Of a stretch of DNA of 64,000 bases, positions 54,044 to 63,744 are shown piece after piece (the first letter of the stretch is position 1; the number at the start of each line of letters is the position of its first letter). The DNA is from Tenrec ecaudatus (Eukaryota > Chordata > Mammalia > Afrosoricida > Tenrecidae). The position numbers and the translations under genes were made by a program. A model generated the notes under the pieces. It was given only the letters and a program-made list of their open reading frames with translations, ran no database searches and was not told where the DNA came from. The DNA is taken from NCBI RefSeq assembly GCF_050624435.1, contig NC_134541.1:10339995-10403994 (forward strand), given 5' to 3'.

Positions 54044-54158
54044 TCGGGGCCTTGTTTAATAATAAAAAAATTTAAAGAGCGAGACAATTGCCATTGGGTC
54101 AATGTTACTCATAACAACCCTGTAAGACAGAGTCGCACTCTCACACAGGGTTTTAAAG

Positions 54159-54300
54159 AGGAAGCGTTTTAATCCTGTAAAAAGTCACCGTCTTGGAAAC
54201 CCACGGGGTAGTTCTGCCCTCTGATATATATATATATATATGTCGGAATATATATAAGTCAGAATCGACCTGATGGCAGTGACTTTGGTTTTGACTTTGA
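54159..54300 (+). mobile_element. AfroSINE nested in an inverted AfroSINE
   Basis: 5' truncated: it begins near 'tcctgtaaaaagtcaccgtc', passes 'ggaaacccacggggtagttc', and ends 'gtcagaatcgacctgatggc' with 'agtgactttggttttgac'. Confidence 0.9.
54220..54256 (+). repeat. (TA)n microsatellite inside a SINE tail
   Basis: About nine TA units at 54223-54241 and a second short TA run at 54249-54256, at the point where the SINE normally reads 'tcctatagggtc'. Confidence 0.92.
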
Positions 54301-54413
54301 CTTTTTAAGGAAGCAGACTAACTAATCTTTCTCTCTCGGAATCACTGGTGAGTTTGAACTGCTGAGCTTTGGCCTGGTAGCCCAGCACTTAACCTTGGTG
54401 CCACCAGGCCTCC

Positions 54414-54952
54414 TGTTCATGAAATAGTTGAGCTTAAATATTTCAAGGAAAGAACCAGTAAGACTAAAGGTCAGCATTTGTGATCGAGCCCTAGGCCCCT
54501 GAACTTGGAATGCTAGATCCGATTTGTGAAAAGAGAAGGAAAAACTTCCCAGAAATTAGCTCCCATTTATTTTTATGATGAATAATAATACCCACAAAAT
54601 TGCCTCCACTCTCCAAACCATCGCCGTTACCTCTGAAAGATGGCGTTTCCAAGACCCAAGGCCCTGAGCAGCAAAGCCATCCCTGTCTTCCACCTCATTG
54701 GCTATATCCAGTTAGTGCTGAAGTCTTATTGGATCCTCTCTCTCTGACCCCTTCCTAGACCACGCCCCTAAGGCACATCAGCTTGTGTTACTTCTTTCTA
54801 GAGAGGCAACTTAGAGCAGTGGGACCATAGGGGGCTTCCCTGCCAGACAGCTCTGTGCTCAACTCCAGGCTCACATTTCGGAGCGGTGACTGCTCATTCT
54901 AAGCCTTGGCATCTCCAGCAATCCAAGCGGAGATGCCCCTGGTGGCAGTGGT
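54414..54952. other. Unassigned DNA
   Basis: No repeat or gene recognised with confidence. Confidence 0.4.
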
Positions 54953-55318
54953 TCTGAGCATGGGACCAGAAGTCACGTCGGCCTGGCTTCCATGCCTGTC
55001 TTTCCCATGTGCTCTTAGGAAAACCCATTACCTCGTACTAGCCTCGAGGGCCCTGGGTGCAATGGTTAAGTGCTTGAACTATTAACTGAAAGCGACAACC
55101 CTGCCCAGCACTTCAACTCTGTCACATGGGGTGACCGTAAGTCACAGATCAACTTAGTGGCACCTTAGAAGCACAACAAGACTCAGATTCCTCCTTAAGA
55201 CGATGGGGACAATAACACTCGTGGCCTGATGGGCCCGTTATGAGAGCACATTTGAGAGGATGTGAGCGAAGCCCGTGGAGCTGTGTCTAGCACAGTGTGC
55301 GCACTCAGAAAAGACTGG
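54953..55318 (+). mobile_element. MIR SINE split by an AfroSINE
   Basis: The first half ('ctgagcatgggaccagaagt' and 'ggcctggcttccatgcctgt') ends near 55046. The second half resumes at about 55180 with 'gactcagattcctccttaag' and 'acgatggggacaataacact', and ends with 'tgtctagcacagtgtgcgca'. Confidence 0.85.
55047..55172 (+). mobile_element. AfroSINE in a MIR, diverged
   Basis: 'gggccctgggtgcaatggtt', 'acatggggtgaccgtaagtc' and 'gatcaacttagtggcacctt' with a shortened middle. Confidence 0.8.
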
Positions 55319-56032
55319 GTCATTCATACTGCCGGGTCTCCCCAGGGCTCATTCAGATGAGACCTCAAGACCTGAGTCTGGAGGCTTCAACAACCCCATC
55401 TCCTGATGCCTTGCATTTCTCATGAAGCCCCAACTTGAACTCTATGGACCACATGGGTGGACACCTAGACCAGCCCCTGTTCTCCCTGAATCTGCTCCCC
55501 ATTTGCATTCTGGCTACCACACGGCAAAGGTGCCTGGCCTCCCTGTCTCCCTTGGCTTGCTAGCTCCAGAGGCAGCACTCGGTCTCACTTGAGGTGTATA
55601 TAATTGGCAATAAATAGATCCTGATAAGAAGTAGTGGATGCATTTGTTGCTCTGGCCTGTAAAGTCAAATGCTCATGTGGTTCATTCCACACCTGATGGG
55701 CACCCACGGGATCCTGCAGTAGGCGGAGCTGAAACACCTGCTGGCAGAAACCAGACCTCTCAGAAGGCTTTCCGCCTCGCTCCCCAAAGCTGGGAGAGAG
55801 CCATGCCTAGTTCACCATAGGCCTAGGGAGAGACAGGGCTTGGATTCCTCCAGGTGAATCCAACGATAGAAAGTCTGTATGTGGAACAACTACTTGATCT
55901 TTTCGTTTCTCCACAATGCTGCCCGGGAGCAGGTGGATCGGTGGGATAACCAATTCCGTACAGGTAGAATCGTGGTTGTGTCTGGGTGGGTAGGGGATAC
56001 AACTGAAACCCTCCCCCAAGAACAAGCCCTGT
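55319..56032. other. Unassigned DNA
   Basis: No element recognised with confidence. 'ataattggcaataaatagat' near 55599 may be an L2-like tail. Confidence 0.4.
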
Positions 56033-56200
56033 TGCTTTGAGGCAATTCCTACTCAAAGGGGTCCAGCTTGGGTTTCTAGAAGGCGAGTCTTACAGGGGCA
56101 GACAGTCTGATCTTTCTCCCGAGGAGCAGGGCGGGCTTGAACGGCCACATTTGCGGTTTGCAGAACAGTGCTTCTGTCACAGCACCACCAGGGACACTTG
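56033..56200 (-). mobile_element. AfroSINE
   Basis: 'tgatctttctcccgaggagc', 'cgggcttgaacggccacatt' and 'cacagcaccaccagggacac' follow the complemented middle-to-head order. The tail is degraded. Confidence 0.85.
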
Positions 56201-56204
56201 AGCC

Positions 56205-56345
56205 CAACAGAGGCAGCATTGTCAGTGGTTGAGATCAAGCATTGGCTTTATAAGGGTCCTTGTTCTTTTCTCATCTGTGAAATGGGAAATAGCATTCTTA
56301 CTTCATACAGTTGTCAACACAGGTAGATATTTAGAACATTACGTG
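56205..56345 (+). mobile_element. MIR SINE fragment
   Basis: 'ttctcatctgtgaaatggga' (56268-56287) and 'cttacttcatacagttgtca' match the MIR core in sense. Confidence 0.65.
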
Positions 56346-56390
56346 TCCAGGGTATAATTAGTATGAATTAGTGTTAACCACATCTGGTCT

Positions 56391-56640
56391 ATATGGATTA
56401 AGTGCCCAAGCTTATTTGGCCTACTGCCCCTTTTCAGGAAACAACCAAACAAAACCAACAACTTAGTGCCCCCTGGCACTCCAACATGTTTGTGCTCTGG
56501 CCCCTAAGCCAGGATAAACTGTAGGTATCTGCTTTCTTAGCCGCCTTCTTCTACCCCCACCCCCACCCCCACTCCAGCACTCCCCAAGGGGTGATGATGT
56601 CCACTATTTCAGGAAGCATGGTCTGGATTAATTGTGTATA
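56391..56640 (+). repeat. Unassigned interspersed repeat, copy 2
   Basis: 'gtgcccaagcttatttggcc' and 'tactgccccttttcaggaaa' repeat text seen at 4583-4650. It continues with 'cttagtgccccctggcactc' and a C-rich run (56554-56570). The family is not recognised. Confidence 0.55.
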
Positions 56641-57481
56641 AGCCTTTATTTCCACAACATCACTCTGCCCTGGACTAGTTAAACTCCACTATGAAGTAAG
56701 TTTTGTACATTTCTTTAATGGCCCATGCGTCTCTGCATGTGCCTATATGTCCTCCTATGTGCCACATGTGGTAGCAGGAACTTGACTCTCTGGCTTGGAT
56801 GGGCCAGATGCTGCGTAGGACTATTGGGTGATGTGATAGAAAACATCCCGTGGTACAGTCATCAGGAGGTGGTTAGAGAAGTCTTCTCTGAGACAGTGAC
56901 ATTTAAACTGAGCCCTGCATAGAACAAAGGAATTAGCATGCACAACTCCAGGAGACCAGAACTCCAGGCAGGTGGAGAAAAACATGAGGATTCAAATATT
57001 TATCTCCCTGACACGTGCCTCACTAATCTAGACCAGAGGCCAGGAAACTATAACCTATGGGACCACCCAGCGGAGGAGGGGGGGGGCGGGCAGTTTTTAT
57101 AGAGCAAGGTTTATGGACACCAAACTGTGCACCCCGTTGAAGCGTGGCCCATTTGGGGATTGCATCTTCCTGGGCTGCACATTTATGTAGTTCTCCCGCC
57201 TACTTTCGCGCGAGAACGGGGTCAATGCACTAGAGGCTACATGGTTCCCAAGGTCTAAAACAGGTGCTATCTGGCTCTATCAAACAGGGCAACCAACCCT
57301 TGATCGAGATCATAAAGGGCAAGGGCCCTGTTGCTCTGTCTTCTCAGCTGCTTCCTTCAATCATGGAGTGACTATCACCAGGGGTCAGGGAGTCCATTTG
57401 ACTCACGTGACTCCATGTGAGTCAGAGCAGAACTGGACTCCCTAGTGCTTCCAGGGGCTCAATCCCCACACAAACCTTCAC
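56641..57481. other. Mostly unassigned DNA with old repeat traces
   Basis: 56860-56990 ('agaagtcttctctgagacag', 'ccaggagaccagaactccag') looks like an old mammal-wide repeat of unknown class. 57028-57150 resembles the hAT-type fragment at 4205 ('ccaggaaactataacctatg', then a G-rich run). 57350-57460 may hold a decayed AfroSINE. Confidence 0.4.
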
Positions 57482-57610
57482 ACTCTTACTTCTGAGTCAG
57501 TTCTGAGACAGGCTGACTCTCTGTGCTGCCGAGTAAACCTGCCCCATAAGGGTTTCAATATCTGATTTATCTTACAAGTAGATTCCAAGGCCTTTCTTCC
57601 ACAGTTCCAA
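57482..57610 (-). mobile_element. AfroSINE, partial, longer-bodied subfamily
   Basis: 'cttctgagtcagttctgaga', 'ctgccccataagggtttcaa' and 'gattccaaggcctttcttcc' are in complemented order. Confidence 0.75.
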
Positions 57611-57611
57611 G

Positions 57612-57795
57612 GGAGGGAAACAGTTTCACTCAAATATGAGCCCGAAGGTTGACTGTTCAAATCCACCCAATGGCACATGCACATGCCCGATGATCTACGT
57701 CCATAAGACTGTGGGTAAGAGCATGTTGTAGAGTGGCTCAGCATTGTGACCCACGGGACCACTGCAACTTGGGATTGACTCAACAACTGTGGGTG
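57612..57795 (+). mobile_element. AfroSINE, longer-bodied subfamily
   Basis: 'cgaaggttgactgttcaaat', 'ccacccaatggcacatgcac', 'tgatctacgtccataagact' and the tail 'cttgggattgactcaacaac'. It forms an immediate inverted pair with the previous copy. Confidence 0.8.
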
Positions 57796-58225
57796 TTTTG
57801 GAAGCAGACACTGGGAAATTCTTGCTAGAAAAGGAATGCATGCAAGACACTTGGTGTCTGTGACTGTTTCTTTTGGTTTGGGGATAATTTTTTAAACACA
57901 TGAAATCTCTTGAAATGATGGTTCCAAAATTCAGTTTTCCCTTGGGAGCACATCACGGTTTCCACATGTACAAAGGGGCAGTAGCAAGAAGTGGGGCCCA
58001 AGATCGTAACTACACATTCTATCCCTCATGTAAATTTCCTGCACGGTATCAAGATTGAGCTTGGTGTTGCCCCCAAACACAGCAGCAGTGGCTCTGTAGG
58101 ATGTTGGCGGATCTGGTAGGACACAAGGACACAGAAATGATCCCTTAGCCAAGCTTCTAGGCAATCTCACCAAGGTTTGCATCATGTTCGTTCAAAACAA
58201 CATTCCTCAACTTGGCAGACACCAA
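57796..58225. other. Unassigned DNA
   Basis: No repeat or gene recognised. Confidence 0.4.
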
Positions 58226-58680
58226 GTGTGTTAGACTGGTTTGACTAGAGAAACAAATCCAGTGATACTCATATATATGTGTAAGAGAGAGCTTTATATC
58301 AAGAAGTAATTACTTTTCAAACAAACATCCCAGCCCAGTCTAGATAGAATCCATAAATCTGATACGAGTCCCTAAGTCCCTCTTCAGACTCATGCAGCTG
58401 TATACAATGATGCAGAATGAAGGGAGATCTCCGGCCAATGGGTGCACAATAAGGTGCTTCCAATGGCAGTGGACGCATCTCCAAGTCTCTGGCAGATCTG
58501 AGTGGTCCACCACAGGAAGGGGAAGGCAGGGAGAAAGAGGGAGGTTCCCAGGGCCCTCCTCATGAGAAAGCCACACCCGCAAGGAGGTACCATCGGGCGG
58601 TGACCCGATTGACAGGCTGGACTCCACCCCTACACTTTCCTATATCAAGGTGCCATGCAATGGTGTAGCTATCTACCACA
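58226..58680 (-). mobile_element. 0.5-kb L1-3'-end-like element, antisense copy
   Basis: 'gtgtgttagactggtttgac', 'agagctttatatcaagaagt', 'acatcccagcccagtctaga' and 'tgacccgattgacaggctgg' follow the family order. It ends 'gtagctatctaccaca' at 58680. Confidence 0.82.
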
Positions 58681-58716
58681 CCAAGGTTGTTCGCTCACGG
58701 GCGTTCTAAGCAAGGC

Positions 58717-58893
58717 AATCTTTGTTGCAGGGATGGCTTTTGACGCTGTGAGTTTAGTAACATCCTTGACCTCTATCCCCTAGATGCCTAGAGCAATTTC
58801 CTCCCACTGGGACAACCAAAAATGTCTTTAGACGTTGTCGATGTTTCCTCTGGAGGCCTGGGGACAAAGTCATCCAGTTAAGAAATACTAGTA
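58717..58893 (+). mobile_element. MER5A-type hAT-Charlie transposon
   Basis: 'cttgacctctatcccctaga', 'gacaaccaaaaatgtcttta' and 'agttaagaaatac' match the 3' two thirds of MER5A. Confidence 0.82.
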
Positions 58894-59245
58894 TGCACTG
58901 AAAACGTCCTCCTATCACCGGGCGAGCATTTGGGCACTGACATAAACACACTGGAGAATGAATGCTTAGAGAATTATAATACTTACCAGCCAGCCTTTTC
59001 ATTGCGACCACCTGTGTATCATCTCCAGCTAGGTGGAGCATCGGCGCCAGCTAAAAATGACAATAATTCCCGATACTACAGAAACCAGCTCCTGCTATTG
59101 TGGGTAGGACTTTTTTTAAAGTGCGTGATTTAATCGGAAGTTGGGAGTCATGTGGTCTTTTTGGAGTGGGCATATTAGTATGGTAGTGATATTAAGAGGC
59201 TCCAGGCGCACTGAAGGATCATGTCCTATTAAATGCTATCTATAA
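58894..59245. other. Unassigned DNA
   Basis: No repeat or gene recognised. Confidence 0.4.
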
Positions 59246-59445
59246 GGAGTTCTGGTGTAGTAGTGGGTTACATGTTGGGTTGCTAACATCAGGGTCAGTG
59301 GTTCAAACCCACAAGTCACTCTGAGGAAGAGAGATGAGGCCTTCTGCTCTTGTAAATATTTATAGCCTCGGGAATTCACAGCGCACTTCTACCGTATTCT
59401 GCGGGGTTACTCTGAATCACGATTGATTTAACAACACTGGGTATA
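59246..59445 (+). mobile_element. AfroSINE, full length
   Basis: 'aaggagttctggtgtagtag', 'cagtggttcaaacccacaag', 'ctcttgtaaatatttatagc' and 'ctgaatcacgattgatttaa' are in order. Confidence 0.88.
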
Positions 59446-59479
59446 TGGAATCCAATCAATGATGGCAACTCAAAAGGCT

Positions 59480-59955
59480 AGATAAGAATCTAAAGGGGCA
59501 GTAAATTTCTGTGAACAGGGAGGAACAGTGGGTGCCAGAGGAGGATAAGAATGGCTGTACAACGTGCAGAGGGTAATCGGTATCACTGAATTGATGGCAC
59601 ACACAGAAACTCGATTGGTCTGACTCCTGCTATGTACATGTTGAGCAAAAATAAAATAAAATAGCTCACCTCCATGATAAGATCGCTGAAGACAAAGCAG
59701 GTGCATAAGCAAATGTGGCGAAGAAAGCTGATGGTGCCCGGCTATCAAAAGATATAGCTTCTAGGGTTTTAAAGGCTTGAAGGTAAACAAGTGGCCATCT
59801 AGCTCAGAAACAACAAAGCCCACCTGGAAGAAGCACACTAGTCAGTGCGATCACAAGGTATCGAAAGGATCACGTATCAAGCATCATCAGAACAAAAATC
59901 TTACCATAGTGAATAAAATGATTTTTTTAAAAGGAAAAGAAAGGTATTTTTTAAA
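59480..59955 (+). mobile_element. L1-type LINE fragment (tenrec-like family), sense
   Basis: 59699-59910 ('ggtgcataagcaaatgtggc', 'aggcttgaaggtaaacaagt', 'tggccatctagctcagaaac') is the inverted counterpart of 63520-63728. The upstream part (59510-59660) with 'gaacagtgggtgccagagga' and the A-rich 'aaaataaaataaaatagc' belongs to the same or an adjacent LINE. Confidence 0.75.
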
Positions 59956-60164
59956 AACCTCTGAGATACACATGTAAGCCAGTGCTAAGACACCCACACA
60001 GCTCATCAATTAGATGTGCAGAAGAAACCCGCAGGTCCTCTCCTCATCCAACGGAAGGGTTGTGTGTAATATCCAGTGAAATGCAACACTGTAGGGGCAG
60101 GACGGGCAAGCTTTATCGACAGGACACTGGGGATGTGACCAGAACAAAGGAAGGGAAAGAGGGA

Positions 60165-60340
60165 GAGAGCATGAGGCATAAAGAAAACAAAGTCTTCACC
60201 GGTGGACCAATGAGCATCACGATCCCGAGAGAACAGACTGGTATTGCCCAAGACTTCATTTTACTTGAACACTCAATAAGTGTCCATGGAGGTGGCATTC
60301 AACAATCTAATGATACATGGGGCTGGGCAGCTCTGCTGTG
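60165..60340 (+). mobile_element. RTE (BovB-like) LINE fragment
   Basis: 'tggaccaatgagcatcacga', 'gagagaacagactggtattg' and 'cttcattttacttgaacact' match the region just after the reverse-transcriptase core. The same segment recurs at 60920-61030. It is cut off by the AfroSINE at 60343. Confidence 0.75.
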
Positions 60341-60342
60341 GT

Positions 60343-60512
60343 GGGGTGCTGTCAGCTCAATCCCAACTCGGAGACCCAACAGGACGGGGCGGCACTGCCC
60401 CCCAGGGTTCAGAAGCTGCCATCGTTGCTAGAGCAGTTCTCCGGGTCTTTCCTCCCAAGTAGCTGCTGAGGGGGTTCCAACCTGAGACTGTTGGGTTAGT
60501 AGCCTAGCATTT
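60343..60512 (-). mobile_element. AfroSINE
   Basis: 'gctgtcagctcaatcccaac', 'gggtctttcctcccaagtag' and 'gggttccaacctgagactgt' are in complemented order. Confidence 0.8.
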
Positions 60513-60859
60513 GACCATCAACTTGTGAACGATCCCATGCGGCATCCAGGTGGGTCCAAGTTCTTTAATAAAAGAGAAAACGGCAGTGGAATGACCTCCA
60601 TTGGGAAGAAGACTTCTCAACAGGACCCTTGCCCCGTCAGACATGGGGTCTATGCATTCACAGTGACTTTGTGTGCTTCTGACACCCAAACAGTGGCTAT
60701 TTTATATGATGTGTCTTACTATTATATTCATCACTCATCTTGCTGTTGTCTAGTTTTGAGTTATCACAATCTCATGTGACAGAGTAGAACGGCCCCAGGG
60801 AGTATTTTTAGGTTGCAACCTTTATGGGGTTGTGTTTTCTTTATGTTGAGGCATACCGA
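60513..60859. other. Unassigned DNA with a possible SINE trace
   Basis: 'agtagaacggccccagggag' near 60782 looks like a complemented AfroSINE middle. The rest is not recognised. Confidence 0.4.
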
Positions 60860-61582
60860 TGTAAAGAAATGTAAAGAAAACTTAAGTTTTGCAACAGAAA
60901 GGAAACAAAACTCACATCTGGACCAGCCAGCATGTCAGCATCATGATACACAGAGAACAGATTGCCATTGTCAAAGATTCCATTTTACTTAATTACATAA
61001 TAAATGCCCATAGAAGTAGCACTTAAGAAATCAAACGATCAATTGAACTAAGTAAATCTCATACCAAAAAAAAAAATCTTTGCAATGTTAAAAAGCAAAG
61101 TTGTCACTTTAAGGACTTTAAGTTTGCATGGCTCATCTTATTTTCAATGGTCTCATACGCTTGCAAGACTAGGCAGCAAATAAAAAAATAAAAGAAGAAT
61201 CGATGCCTTTGAATTGCAGTGTTGGCTAAGAATCTGAAATACACCACAGACTATCGGAAGAATAAATGAATCTGCCTTGGAAGAAGTACAGCCACGATGC
61301 TCTTTAGAAGCAGGAACGGCAGGCCTTCATCTTATGTCCTCTGGTCGTGAGATCAGGAGAAAGCAGTGGCTGGAGATGAAAGTGGTGCTTGGTAAAGAAA
61401 AGGGTTGGTGATAAATAAAGAAAGCCCTTCACGGAAAAGGATGGACGCAGTGGCTGCAAGGACGGGCTCACGCGTAACCACCACTGTGCAGAAGGCACAG
61501 GGCTGGGTACTGTGATGTCTCGTTGTACATGGGGTCTTCATGAGTCAGAATCAACTTGGGGCACCTAACAACAACAACAACA
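60860..61582 (+). mobile_element. RTE (BovB-like) LINE, 0.7-kb 3' part with tail
   Basis: 'ttgtcaaagattccatttta', 'gttaaaaagcaaagttgtca', 'agaagaatcgatgcctttga' and 'cagactatcggaagaataaa' follow the RTE ORF end in order. The 3' end reads 'gagtcagaatcaacttgggg', 'cacctaac' and an (AAC)n tail at 61565-61582. Stops and frameshifts show it is inactive. Confidence 0.9.
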
Positions 61583-61695
61583 AACCTTTATGGGCGCAGT
61601 TAGCCAGGGCTTCTCTCCTCCAAAGCCAGTGGGTGCCTTTAAATGCCAACCTTCCTGTTAGAATCTGGACGCTTACCCATTGCTCTCCTATGGCT
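61583..61695 (-). mobile_element. AfroSINE, partial
   Basis: 'cagggcttctctcctccaaa', 'ggtgcctttaaatgccaacc' and 'ctggacgcttacccattg' look like the complemented middle to head. Confidence 0.55.
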
Positions 61696-62231
61696 CCTTA
61701 TAATCATCCTTATATATCCAATCAGTTTGTCAATAATTTTCCTAACAAACACGGGATCACAGATCGCAAACTAGCAGCCTACACATGTAGGTGCGTATAA
61801 CATTTGATTCCCGATTCCAATTGCCGGCCTTTTTGAATTACTAGAAATTTCACAATGAAACAATTTCAATCTCTTACCTACTTTGAAAACACCAAATGAT
61901 TGGCAATTACACCACATCCACATTCTCCAGTGATGACAGTCCACTGGATATGATCGCCAGGCTGCATGCTTTCCCGTTTGTGGCAGTCTCCGCTTCTCCC
62001 CGGGGCCTGCACCTTGCTTAGTGCACACATCTGAGCAGTGGCTTAGCAGCTGCTGCCTTTTCTGCTGCAAGCATTTCCAGAGATTGGGTTTATCTTTGTC
62101 CTGTTCCTACAGCCACGCCAAGTCCCTTTCTACTTTTAAGTTATCTTGCCTCTCGTGAATTGGCCAAAGAACAACAGATGCCAAATCCAAATATGTATTA
62201 CAGAGATCTCATTATTAAGTCTTAAAAAGGA
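61696..62231. other. Unassigned DNA
   Basis: No repeat recognised at 61800-62220. Confidence 0.4.
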
Positions 62232-62638
62232 TGTACTAGGCTAGAGAAAGAAAAGCGGGCTTAGTAGAGGGAAATTTACATCAAGAGAATGGCTCACACA
62301 GTTATAGAATTGGGTAAGTCTAGAAATCCAGCCTGGTTTTCAGTGTGTGGCTCAGATGTTAAGTTGGAGGCTTCCCCTGACTCATGAAGCTTTGGAGACT
62401 GATGAAAATCCGGATGAGCAGGAAGACCACAGGCTGCAGAGGTGAGTGAATCCACGGTCAGCAAATCAGATGTCAGGCTGCTGGTAGATCTCAGGAATAG
62501 CAGGCAATATGGCAAGTCGTTGGCTCAAGCCCAGAGAGCTGAAGGTAGACGAACTAGATGCAGGAGCCAGACCCAGCAAAAACCCAGCAAGCGGTTGTAC
62601 CGCATCAATAGCAAGCTTTTTATTTGGAGGTTCTGAAA
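62232..62638 (-). mobile_element. L1-type LINE 3' end, antisense
   Basis: 'gtactaggctagagaaagaa', 'aagagaatggctcacacagt', 'cagaggtgagtgaatccacg' and 'cgttggctcaagcccagaga' follow the antisense L1 3' UTR order, as at 25749-26300. Confidence 0.62.
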
Positions 62639-62848
62639 AGATCGCATAACAGTGTGCTACAATAAGGCCTGCTTGTGGAAGACTGGGGACTGGTTTTGCC
62701 ACCACGACAACACACCTGCTCACCCAGACATCTCAGAGTGCCAGCCTGTGGCAAAAAACCCAGAATGCCTCTCTTGTCCCACACACCATGCTCATCTGAC
62801 CTTGCTCCGTACAACTTCTTTTTGTTTCCACAAATGCAGAGGGACATG

Positions 62849-62863
62849 AAAGGACAGTGATTT
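62849..62863 (+). repeat. Target-site duplication, left copy
   Basis: AAAGGACAGTGATTT, identical to 63730-63744. It flanks the LINE fragment inserted in the mariner transposase. Confidence 0.93.
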
Positions 62864-63729
62864 CCACCCCCCACCCAATAATTTTACTGGGGGCTCATAC
62901 AACTGCTATCACAATCCATATATACATCCATTGTGTCAAGCCCATTTGTACATTTGTTGCCATCATCATTCTCAAAACACTTGTTTTTCTACTTGAGCCC
63001 TTGGCATCAGCTCCTCATTTTTGCCCCTCCCTCCCCGCTTCCCCCTCCCTCATGAACCCTTGATAATTTATAAATTATTATTATTTTGACATATCTTGCA
63101 CTGTCCGTCACCTCCCTTCACCCACTTTTCTGTTGCCTTTCCCCCAGGGAGGAGGTTATATGTAGATCCCTGTAATCATTTCCCCCTTTCTACCCCACTT
63201 TTCCTCCACCCTCGTGGTATCGTCACTCTTACCACTGGTCCTGAAGGGATCATCTGTCCTGGATTCCCTGTGTTTCCAGTTCCTACCTGTTCCAGTGTAC
63301 ATCCTCTTGTCTAAACAGATTTGTAAGGTATAATTGGGATCATGATAGTGGGGGGGTGGGATGGAGGAGGAAGCATTTAAGAATTAGAGGAAAGTTATAT
63401 TTCATCATTGCTACCCTGCACCTTGTCGCCTTCCCGAGACCCTTCTGTAAGGGGATGTCCACTTGCCTGCATATGGGCTTTGGGTCCCTAATCTGCACTC
63501 CCCCTCATTCACAATGATATGATTTTTTGTTCCTTGATGCCTGATACCTGATCCCTTCAACACCTCGTGATCACACAGGCTGGAGTGCTTCTTCCATGTG
63601 GACTTTGTTGCTTCAGAGCTAGATGGCTGCCTGTTTACCTTCAAGCCTTTAAGACTCCAGACGCTATATCCTTTGATAGTCGGGCACCATCAAGCTTCCT
63701 TCACCACATTTGCTTATGCACCCATTTGT
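62864..63729 (-). mobile_element. L1-type LINE 3' fragment (tenrec-like), 866 bp, in a mariner
   Basis: Flanked by a perfect 15-bp duplication. Its interior matches 16976-17160 (plus-strand 'cttgagcccttggcatcagc') and, inverted, 59699-59910 ('caagcctttaagactccaga'). It is 5' truncated, as usual for target-primed reverse transcription. On the plus strand it begins 'ccaccccccacccaataatt', so the 3' tail of the insert is G-rich and not poly-A. I infer an L1 3' UTR; no ORF2 is included. Confidence 0.85.
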
Positions 63730-63744
63730 AAAGGACAGTGATTT
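63730..63744 (+). repeat. Target-site duplication, right copy
   Basis: Identical to 62849-62863. Confidence 0.93.

Larger units (their letters stand above)
54082..54413 (-). mobile_element. AfroSINE split by a plus-strand AfroSINE
   Basis: The complemented tail ('ttgccattgggtcaatgtta') lies at 54088-54158. The rest ('ctaatctttctctctcggaa', 'gagtttgaactgctgagctt', 'ccttggtgccaccaggcctc') lies at 54302-54413. Confidence 0.88.
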
